NCBI GenBank assembly: GCA_028751875.1
Contig: CM054151.1
Coordinates: 40,128,733 to 40,192,732 of the forward strand
Direction: 5' to 3'
Origin: Rapana venosa
Taxonomy: Eukaryota; Mollusca; Gastropoda; Neogastropoda; Muricidae
Length of the DNA stretch: 64,000 nucleotides
The notes below the pieces were generated by a model. It saw only the letters and a list, made by a program, of their open reading frames with translations. It made no database searches and was not told the DNA's origin. Below are positions 48,655 through 60,746 of this stretch, one piece after another. The position numbers and the translations under genes are program-made. The stretch's first letter is position 1. Each line of letters begins with the position of its first letter.

Positions 48655-51600
48655 AGGGGGAGAGAAAGAGGGAGAGAAAAAGTGATAGAAGAGGGAGAGG
48701 GGGGGAGGGAGGGACTGAGAGAGGAGAGAGAGAGAGAGAGAGAGTGAGAGAGAGAGAGAGAGAGAGGGGAGAGAGTGAGAGAGAGGAGAGAGAGTGAGAG
48801 AGAGAGGGGAGAGAAGAGAAAAAAGAGGTGTTGTGTGTGTGGTGTTCTGTGTCTGTGTGAGTGCAAAGGCATATGACATTGACATGTGGTTCAATTTGTC
48901 TTTTTGAAATGAAAAACACATTCATGGTGTACATGGAATAGTAAGACATAAGCGTGTGAGTGTGCTTTTGTTTCGGTTTTCAGTGCTGTGTTTCCGTTGT
49001 GTGTGTGTGTGCAGGCACGCGGGGGGGTTTGGAGGTGTGTGTGGTGGTGTTTGGAAGGTGCCCAAGGAATCGGGGTAGTTAAATAAAATAAAAGAGAATT
49101 TACCAATCCAGAAAAATACAAGAAACAAGGTTATGATTTCCCTCAGTGAAAAATAACTATCAAAATTTTCCACAGTTTTAAATGTTAGGTGATCAACAAG
49201 ACTGTTGAAACTCAGTTTTGGTTCTTTGACTTTTGGCTTGTGTGCAACATTATTATTTACACATCATGATTTTTGGTCAAAGATTCCTTTTCATAAATAA
49301 AGCATTAACTTGTAGACAAACCTCACCCTGAACAACCAGTCAGAAACCCCACCAACAATACTATGCCGTATCATAGTGCTCACATTAACACATTTTTTCC
49401 TGCGGCACGAGTCCCTCGCGACTTACTCATTGTTTACAAAAGACCGCAGAACAAGGGACTCACGTCCCGAACATTACTTTCTTTTTTGGTGACTGGTTTC
49501 AGTTAGCCTTGCTAACATCCTTTTATATGTTCAAAGTAAGATTACTCTTGGTTCTTCCTGAGCCACATGTCAACTGTGTGGTCCAACAATCCATTGAGAA
49601 ACACAATTTTAATGAACATTTTTCTGACCTAACCCTCTTTCAGCAGTGACGGCTTGAAATTTTTGGGGTCTGGAGAATGAGATTGCTCAATTTTTTGTGG
49701 GACGAAAAAAGTTAATGAATAAGTACACACTGTAGTCACTGAACAGAAACCAGGATGAAGCCAAGAGATCGTTTAAGTCCAATTCTAGTTCATCTAGATG
49801 GAAAAAAGCCATCTTTTTCTTACCTTGCAAGTTGCCTGCAAAGCGAAGGGGATGGTGTTTATGCTGAACTGTCGCTCTGCAGTGATTCTCCCTTGAGAGG
49901 TGTACACATACCTGTACACACCAGTGTTGTTTACACATTACAATCCTCAACACAGCACACATATGTACACACCAGTGTTGTTTACACATTAAAATCCTCA
50001 ACACAGCACACATACCTGTACACACCAGTGTTATTTTCACATTACAATCCTCAACAAAAGCACACTTTACCTGTAACACCAGTGTTGTTTACACATTACA
50101 ATCCTCACACAGTACACATACTGTACACACCAGTGTTGTTTACACATTAAATCCCAACACAGAACATACCTGTACAAAAAAAGTGTTTTTTTCCATTACA
50201 ATGTTCAACACAGCACACTTACCTGTACACACCAGTGTTGTTTACACATTACAATCCTCAACACAGTACACATACCTGTACACACCAGTGTTGTTTACAC
50301 ATTACAATCCCCAACACAGTACACATACCTGTACAAACAAGTGTTGTTTATCCATTACAATGTTCAACACAGTACACGTACCTGTACACACCAGTGTTGT
50401 TTACACATTACAATCCTCAACACAGTACACATACCTGTACACACCAGTGTTGTTTACACATTACAATCCTCAACACAGTACACATATCTGTACACACCAG
50501 TGTTGTTTACACATTACAATCCCCAACACAGTACACATACCTGTACACACCAGTGTTGTTTACACATTACAATCCTCAACACAGTACACATATCTGTACA
50601 CACCAGTGTTGTTTACACATTACAATCCTCAACACAGTACACATATCTGTACACACCAGTGTTGTTTACACATTACAATCCTCAACACAGTACACATACC
50701 TGTACACACCAGTGTTGTTTACACATTACAATGTTCAACACAGTACACATATCTGTACACACCAGTGTTGTTTACACATTACAATCCTCAACACAGTACA
50801 CATACCTGTACACACCAGTGTTGTTTACACATTACAATCCTCAACACAGTACACATACCTGTACACACCAGTGTTATTTACACATTACAATCCTCGACAC
50901 AGTACATATACCTGTACACACCAGTGTTGTTTACACATTACAATCCTCAACACAGTACACATCAGTGTTGTTTACACATTACAATCCTCGACACAGTACA
51001 CATACCTGTACACACCAGTGTTGTTTACACATTACAATCCTCAACACAGTACACATACCTGTACACACCAGTGTTGTTTATCCATTACAATGTTTACCAC
51101 AGTACACATACCTGTACACACCAGTGTTCTTTAGACAGTACAATGTTCAACACAGTACACATACTTGTACACACCAGTATTCTTTAGACACTACAACTCT
51201 TCACCACACTTTTCTGCAAACAAAATATTCCTACGTTATCAGAAAAATGAATATTCAGAATAGTCTCACACTAACAATTCCAGCACTCACCGATAAAATG
51301 GGGACCATTCAACCTACTAGAATTCAGAAGATGAAGCTATAAATGTAACTGATTGACAGACCAACTGACTGGTAGCCCGATTGATTGACTGACAGATTTC
51401 TTTAACCCTCTGAGGAGTTTCTCTGCACTGCATATCTCAGGCAATGTGTCATACTCAAAAGCAACTTAAACCTGATAGAGCCCATCCTGCCACAGGTAGC
51501 AGGATGCATGCTGGGTATGTTCATACCATCCATTCCACCATCCATAGCTCATCTACCCTTCTATGAAAGGTTTCAACACGTGCACAAGTTGTTCTGCAAG

Positions 51601-54600
51601 CATTCATACACAGGATCTCAGTTTACATGTCCTCTGAAGGGCTTTAGACAGAGCAGACTCAGAACCACTGTTAACCCCACAGGGAGAATCACCACACAAT
51701 TTACAGCTGTAAAACCAAGAGACCACACAGTTTACAACTGTACAACTAAGAGACTGCACAATTTACTGCTGTAAAACCATGAAACCACACAACTAATAGC
51801 CTTGAAACAAAGGCAGCAGACTTTCTACAGCAGCTGTCCCATAACTTATGGCTTAATGTATCTGCAGGAAACAATATGTTGGCCAGCAGTAACAGACTGG
51901 GACATCATGGGGGGAAAAAATGCACGGCACATATAATAATGGGCAGCACTCACTTTCTGTATATCATGAGAAAATGAACAAAAACATGGCACACATAATA
52001 ATGACCACCACCCACTTTCTGTACATCATGAGAAAATGAACAAAAACATGGCACACATAATAATGACCACCACCCACTTTCTGTATACATCATGAGAAAA
52101 TGAACAAAGACACAGCACACACAATGATGGCCTGTACTCACTTTCTGCCTGTCATGGGTCCAACGTAGATCAACACAGTCGTCTTGCCCACCACCACACC
52201 AAAGCGATCGTGGTACCTGAAATCAGTTGTATTTGTTTAGAACTTTTACCACAACAAAGCACCTAATCTGAATATGAATACTTCACTGTCTTAAAAACAG
52301 ATGAGTTTATGCCTAGTTACAGGCTTACACATAGAAAAGTACTGTTATCTTTATGCCAAAACAAGACCCTCTGTAAATAGAAAAATGCTGACTTGGCTTG
52401 ACTTGACCTGTCCTCAACTCCTTGAGGAGTTATTGGGGGACTGCACTGAGATTTCTCAGGCACTGTGTCATGGTTAAGTTTAACCTGGTTGAGCCCATCC
52501 CTCGCTAGATAGCAGGATGCATGCTGGGTATGTTTTTGTTATCCACTCCACCAGATGGCCTCTCTATTATGAAAAGTGGATGTAAGTGCTTTACAATGTT
52601 TACAACAAAAAAAAGGCATGTCACATGCCATACATAAAAACAGACTGACAACTTCGCGACAAAAACTCACCTTTCCTGAAGAAGCATAACTGTGTATCAA
52701 TATCTCGGGCAAACTGCCCTATCAAACTTAAACATGAAACATGTACATATACATTTCATAACTATTTCTGCTGCAATTGGGTGAGGGGAAGTGGGGGGAC
52801 TTACTTGTCTCTGATGGTGCTGGCTTCCCTGTACACTCTGTCCAGCTCTGCCTTGGCCAGCTCTTTCCTCTTCCACTGCACCACTGGCGTGCTCTGACCC
52901 TTTCTGTGGTGCTCCTCGATCTCAATCCTGCTCACAAGGAGGTATGATTATATTAATGCTCATGTACACATGCATGCATATGCAGGAACACACACACGTA
53001 TGCTTGCACACACACGCACAAACACATATACACACGCACACACACATACATGCACACACACATATACACACATGCACACACACATGCACACACACATATA
53101 CACACATGCACACACACATACACATACACACACACAAAGTATTCAGTTCCTCAAGCGTTTAAGTTTCACACCGTTATTAAAATGCTTACAAAATATGCAA
53201 TTGATGTGTTATTGCTGTTGCTTTTTTTTTTTATAAATCAACATATCAAACTTATTTTTAAACACATGCTGAACATATCCCCCAAAAATCTACTGACCAT
53301 TGCCATTCAAAACCCAAGGGAAAGAAGTGACATGAGATAAAGAGATATTTCTCTCCCATAAGAACAGTTCACAAAACTTTGCAGTGTGTTCTGGCTCCGA
53401 GATGGGGGTCACTACACAATGTCATTTTGATTAAATATGTAAACAAAAATATTTAATTTTAAAAAATGATATAATAGCATTCCCACTCATATCTCTGTTC
53501 AGACTCTGAACAGGTACCAAAAAAAGATATGTCAGCATATCAATCAGTCTAAACCTGTGTTCCCAACACAAAAACTCACTTGAATCTCTCATCAGCCACA
53601 GCAAACACCTTTCCTTCATGCAGATGGGGCCACCCCACCCACACTGTCTGTCCCAGGAGGTCACTGGCCAGGTCCTCCAGACTCTGAAAAGCCACATACC
53701 CTTTATGTCAGAAATTACACAACAGCAGCAACAACAAAACATGAGACTTTTTCACATTTCATGATGGGTTCGTTCAACTGCCCAGCAGGCATACAGACAA
53801 CTATATAAAGACTAAAACCACTGTGCTCCAAGATATTCCACATGAGTAGAACTCTGACTGCATTGTGTGATTAAGATTTCTAGCAGTTTTTAAAAATAAA
53901 TCCCACCACCTTCTGATCTTCTCTCACCCCCCTCCCCACCCCACCCCCCACCCCCTTTAATACAGGTGCACTATAGCCACAGATGTACTATAATATGCAT
54001 TCAGCCCACATAAAAGAACCAACAGCAACTAGAGAGCTGTCCCTGGCAAAATTCTGAAGGAAAAAGCTACTCTGACACAGAAATAAATACACATGCAGAC
54101 AGAAAAAAAAATAATAGGTAGCATTGCTGTTGTGGCAATCCACTCTCCCCAGAGACAGCAGACAATCTTATGCAAAGAAATCTGCCATGACTGAAAGTGG
54201 TATAAACAATGCAATACAATATGACACAATACAATACAAAACAGCAGAATGTGATACAATGCAGCACAACACAATAAAATACAGCACAATATGAAACAAC
54301 ACAATATAATACGAACCACAATACAGCACAAAACTTCTTCATCGAACGCTCAGACAGCAACTATTGTTGTCTGTCATGTCAGCGAAAAATGCATTGCGCT
54401 GCCGTTAAGCGCCTGACAGGTCAGGCCCAGCCCATCCGACTTCGGCACAATATAATAAGTACAATATGATACAATACAAATGCAATACTGCACAATATGA
54501 TACAATACAGCACAATACAAATACAATACAGCACAATATTATACAATACAAATGCAATCCCACACAATATGATACAATACAGCACAATATGTTACAATAC

Positions 54601-56194
54601 AGCACAATACAAATACAATACAGCACAATATGATACAATACAAATGCAATCCCACACAATATGATACAATACAGCACAATATGTTACAATACAGCACAAT
54701 ACAAATACAATACAGCACAATATGATACAATACAAATGCAATCCCACACAATATGATACAATACAGCACAATATGTTACAATACAGCACAATACAAATAC
54801 AATACAGCACAATATGATACAATACAAATGCAATCCCACACAATATGATACAATACAGCACAATATGTTACAATACAGCACAATACAAATACAATACAGC
54901 ACAATATGATACAATACAAATGCAATCCCACACAATATGATACAACACAGCACAATATGTTACAATACAGCACAATATAAATACAATACAGCACAATATG
55001 CTACAATACAGCACAATACAAATACAATACAACACAATATGTTACAATACAGCACAATATAAATACAATACAGCACAATATGATTTCCTACTTCAGTACT
55101 CCTTAGCCTACAGATGTGGTTCTATCCATTCATAGTTGCACAATGGAAAATCGGAAAATCTGATCTATAAAAAAAAAAACCCAAAAAACCCAACTTAAAA
55201 CTTTTTTTTTTAATGTAATTAAAAAAAACAAAAAAACCAAGCACAATGATAATGATACAATACAGCACAATATGATACAATACAGCACAATAACACACAA
55301 TATAGCACAATACAAATACAACACAATACAGCACAATATGACACAATACAGCACAATTTGATGCAACAAAACACAATGATACAACACAGCACAATACATT
55401 TCAATACAGAACAATATGATACAGCACAATATAATACAATACAGCACACTATGATACAATACAATACAACACAATACAACACAATACCGCACAATATGAT
55501 GCAACACAATATGATACAACACAGCACACTACAATACAGCACACTATGATACAATACAATACAGCACACTATGATACAATACAATACAGCACACTAAGAT
55601 ACAATACAATACAGCACAATATGACACAATACCGCACAACATGACACAACACAATATGATACAGCACAATATGATACAGCACAATACAATACAACACAAC
55701 ATGATACAGCACCATACAACATAATACAGCACAATATGACACAATACTGCACAATATGACACAACACAATACGATACAGCACAATATGATACAGCACCAT
55801 ACAACACAATACAATACAGCACAATATGACACAATACTGCACAATATGACACAACACAATATGATACAGCACAATATGATACAGCACCATACAACACAAT
55901 ATGATACAGCACAACACAATACGACACAACACAATACAATACAGCACAACACAAGACAACAAAACACAATACAATACAACACAACGCAATATGATACCAA
56001 TCCACTACAACCTACCCTTTCAGGCAGCTGGTGGATGGTCAGCATCATGTTGAAGCCTCGGCTGTTCATCTGGAACACCTTCACCCCTTGCTTGTCCAGC
56101 TTGTGCTGTGCAACACAAGAAAGATGCATATATATGTATGTACACCACTCGGCACAGCACTGCATTGCTGCTTTATGTCACTGCTGGGGAAAGA

Positions 56195-56253
<59 letters not shown>

Positions 56254-59200
56254 TGCGTGCGTGCATGCATGGAGGCTGTGGGTGAGTGGTTGTGTGGAGT
56301 GTGTGTGTGTGTATTGTGTTATGCATGCATGGATGCATGCATGTGGGCATTTGTGTGTGAGTGTGTATAAGTATAATGCGTGTAAATTTTTCCAAAATTA
56401 GGTTTTAATATTATTTTTGATTTTGCATTCTTCTTGATATTTTCATATATTTTTTTCCCTGGTTTCTTTTAATCACACACGCATGTACACACACACTCAC
56501 ACACACTCACACACAGACACTCACACACACTCATACACACAGACACACAGACACACTCTTACACACACTTACACACACTCACACACACACACACGTCCTT
56601 TCCCCTGAAGTGATATAAATAAGCAGTGGACTGGATGTAAAAAAAAAAATGTTAAAAAGCACCCGAGTGCTTATTCCATTACCTTCAAAATAAAAGAATA
56701 ATTGATAAAATAACTAAATGAATGACATCAGACTGTCAGGGAACACTCACATCGTGGGGGATATTCTTCAGGGTGGGGAACCCTGGGAAGTAGACGTCCA
56801 GGAGGGTACCCCCCAGCAAGCCTTTGCGCAGCCTGTGTGGCTCCAGGCAGAAATGGAACTTGGATACCTCACTCAGCCTGCACATGATCAATCAACAGGC
56901 AGGGATTTAGTGGATCAGTGATCTACAGGGAACGCTAGTGGTCTACAGGTAACGCTAGTGGATCAGTGATCTACAGGTAACGCTAGTGGTCTAGAGGTAA
57001 TACTAGTGTCTAGAGGTAATACTAGTGTCTACAGGTAACGCTAGTGGTCTACAGGTAACACTAGTGGTCTACAGGTAACACCAGTGGATCAGTGGTCTAT
57101 AGGTAGTGCTAGTGGATTGGTGGTCTATAGGTAACACTAGTGGATCTGTGGTCTATAGGTAACACGAGTGGATCTGTGGTCTATAGGTAGTGCTAGTGGA
57201 TTGGTGGTCTATAGGTAACACTAGTGGATCTGTGGTCTATAGGTAACACTAGTGGATCTGTGGTCTATAGGTAACACTAGTGGATCTGTGGTCTATAGGT
57301 AACACTAGTGGATCTGTGGTCTATAAGTAACACTAGTGGATCTGTGGTCTTCAGGTAACACTGATGGATCGGTGGTCTTCAGGTAACACTAGTGGATCGG
57401 TGGTCTTCAGGTAACACTAGTGGATCTGTGGTCTTTAGGTAACACTAGTGGATCTGTGGTCTATAGGTAACACTAGTGGATCGGTGGTCTTTAGGTAATG
57501 TTAGTGGATCAGTGGGGTACAGGTAACACTAGTGGATTGGTGGTCTTCAGGTAACACTAGTGGATCTGTGGTCTTCAGGTAACACTAGTGGATCTGTGGT
57601 CTTTAGGTAACACTAGTGGATCTGTGGTCTATAGGTAACACTAGTGGATCGGTGGTCTTTAGGTAATGCTAGTGGATCAGTGGGGTACAGGTAACACTAG
57701 TGGATCTGTGGTCTATACGTAACACTAGTGGATCTGTGGTCTTCAGGTAACACTAGTGGATCTGTGGTCTATAGGTAACACTAGTGGATCTGTGGTCTTC
57801 AGGTAACACTAGTGGATCAGTGGTCTTCAGGTAATGCTAGTGGATCGGTGGTCTTCAGGTAACACTAGTGGATCTGTGGTCTTCAGGTAACACTAGTGGA
57901 TCTGTGGTCTTTAGGTAACACTAGTGGATCTGTGGTCTATAGGTAACACTAGTGGATCTGTGGTCTTCAGGTAACACTAGTGGATCAGTGGTCTTCAGGT
58001 AATGCTAGTGGATCGGTGGTCTTCAGGTAACACTAGTGGATCTGTGGTCTTCAGGTAACACTAGTGGATCTGTGGTCTATAGGTAACACTAGTGGATCTG
58101 TGGTCTTCAGGTAACACTAGTGGATCAGTGGTCTTCAGGTAATGCTAGTGGATCAATGGGGTACAGGTAACGCTAGTGGATCGGTGGTCTTTAGGTAACA
58201 CTAGTGGATCTGTGGTCTTCAGGTAACACTAGTGGATCTGTGGTCTATAGGTAACACTAGTGGATCTGTGGTCTATAGGTAACACTAGTGGATCGGTGGT
58301 CTTTAGGTAATGCTAGTGGATCTGTGGTCTACAGGTAACACTAGTGGATCTGTGGTCTATAGGTAACACTAGTGGATCTGTGATCTAGAGGTAGCACACC
58401 TGCCTAGAAACCAAAAAGGCCGGGTTCAAAATGTGCGGTGGTTTGATCCCCATTAGTGCCCAAAACATCTCCCCTCCCCCCACCCCATTTCACTAAACCA
58501 TGTGTGATGGTATGAGTGCCAGTCTATTTGATGAGTCAATAAACCGAGGTCCCATGTGTAACATGCATTTAGCACATGTAAAAGAACTTATCCTTGGTAA
58601 AATTCTGTAGAAAAAAGCCACTCTAATTGGGCAACAAATGCACATACAAACAGGAAAAGAAAAAAATGGGAGAGCAGCCCAAATTTCATGCATAGAACTC
58701 TGTTGTGACTTAAAGTGATACACAATACAATTTGTTACAGGTCACACGGTAAGTACACTGCTACAAGTTTGCTGCATTTTAAAAGAGTGTGCCCTCTAGG
58801 GCAAGTTTGTCACATCTTACACAGTATGTTGTCACATCTCACACAGTATACATAATGTAATTGTCACATTTTACAAACCATGCACATCATGTCATTTGTC
58901 GCATCTCACACAGTATGAACACTATAATGTAACTCACATTTCACACTATATGCAAATCATAATGCTATTTCCTCATACCTCAGACAGAATGCATACCATT
59001 ATGTCCCTGCCATATTCTATACATTATGCAAATCATAATGCTATTTGTTGCACCTCACACACTGTGCACAACATTAAACAAATTTTTTTTAGGACAATCT
59101 TTTAAATATATTCTGAAAGAATGATCTCTAACAGCTATCTCTCAGGCCCAAATCTAGTCCACACACATCAGTCCAGCTTTTAGAGATTTCTTCAGGGGCG

Positions 59201-60667
59201 GAGCCTTACTTGGCATGGTTGACAGCCAGGTCGGGGAAGTGGCCAGGCATGTGGGAGGGGTAGAAGCCCTGCATCTCCAGGGAGTACTGGTATATGCAGC
59301 ATGGCCCGTGGCAGTTCCGACGCCGCTCTTCAGGAGTCAGCAGGTGTTCCTTGCTGTGCATTGCCGCCAGCAGTCGACGCTAACCACACACAGCCAACGC
59401 AGAGATGAGTAGAGGTCAACTGTGTTTGTCTGTTGGATTTTTTTTTTATGCTACTAGTGTCATCTTATTTGAAAATATTGATTTGGGGTGTGTTTTTTTA
59501 ATACATTGTATCATATTTCTGTGTGACCACCAGCAATGAAAATGCTATCTTTCTAACAAACAGACAGATGTTTATGACATAATACTGTGTTGATGAGCGC
59601 TGGGCTTCAAAGGCTTTTAGTATTCTGCTGGCAGGGTCACAAAGCTGTACTAAATTCTATGCACATTAACTATTGCTGAAGTTTCAAGACTATTTCATCA
59701 CTAGCACTGCTTTTCAACAAAACATGTATAATACAATACAGAAATAGAATTTTTTTAATCCATACATCGCAAAGAACGACCACAAAATAAAGTACAAATT
59801 ACAAATCCTTAAGTTTCTCCATTTTCCCTACAGTTAGCTAAAAAAAACTAATGGTGTGTCCATCGTTCTTACAACTGCCAGCTTACCTCATCAATGAAAG
59901 GAATCAGCACCACGGCCTCCCAGTCCTGCTGTTTGCCGTTCAGGTCAGTTTTGAACTTGACAGGGTAATAGTCCAGCACCGGTGATGCTTCGTTTGTCAT
60001 CAGATCCTGCATAACCACAATGCAGTATGAAAACTCACACCTGCACTGTCTAGTACAAGCTAAGTCTACAATAAAAAGGATGCTCCTGTTGATTCAGCAT
60101 CAACATTCAAACATGCATAAAAATAAAGACTTACAAAGATTAAGATAGAATAAAACAGAACTACATAAAATGAAATAAAACAAAATAAAATAACAGAACT
60201 GAACTGAAATGAAATATCATCAAGTACTAAAACTGAAACTGAAATGAAATAAAATAAATAAAGTCTCCACAACTTATTCACTCAAACAGAATGTCACACC
60301 CACACACACACAACCCATAAACAAAAAACAAAACAATACAAAACACAAATCCAACAAATCAACAACCAACAAATGAACAAAAAAGGAAAAACAAACCACC
60401 ACCAAACCAATCAACACACCAACAAACCAACCAACCAACCAACAACACCACACCTACCTGCAGCGGGGCTGGAAGCAGGTCTTTGCTGGCAGCGGGCAAC
60501 ACGGCCATCAACTGTTCAAACGGCTTGAAGGGCTCTGACATGTCAAAGCGAATCTCCATGTCACTGAAGTTACGCACATCACTGATGTAAGGTGCGTAGT
60601 GATGGGGGTAAAACCTGAAACAAACAAATGTACAGATAAATGTGTGTGTGCATGTGTGTAAGTGTGT

Positions 60668-60746
<79 letters not shown>

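Larger units (their letters stand above)
51408..52580 (+). repeat. two copies of dispersed repeat F (51408-51560, 52395-52580)
   Basis: Shared landmarks: CTCTGAGGAGTTTCTCTGCA vs CTTGAGGAGTTATTGGGGGA, ATCTCAGGCAATGTGTCAT vs TTCTCAGGCACTGTGTCAT, GAGCCCATCC, TAGCAGGATGCATGCTGGGT. Between them a decayed SINE A (51555-51690, minus) follows. Confidence 0.6.

Noticed and set aside
50183..51342. Open frames of about 300 codons in three plus-strand frames
   Set aside because: The 53-bp unit has no stop in any of these frames and its length is not a multiple of three, so all frames stay open. This is an intronic array, antisense to XRN1.
56920..58395. CRISPR-like 28-bp repeats
   Set aside because: The repeat period is 28 bp with no spacers; it is a minisatellite.
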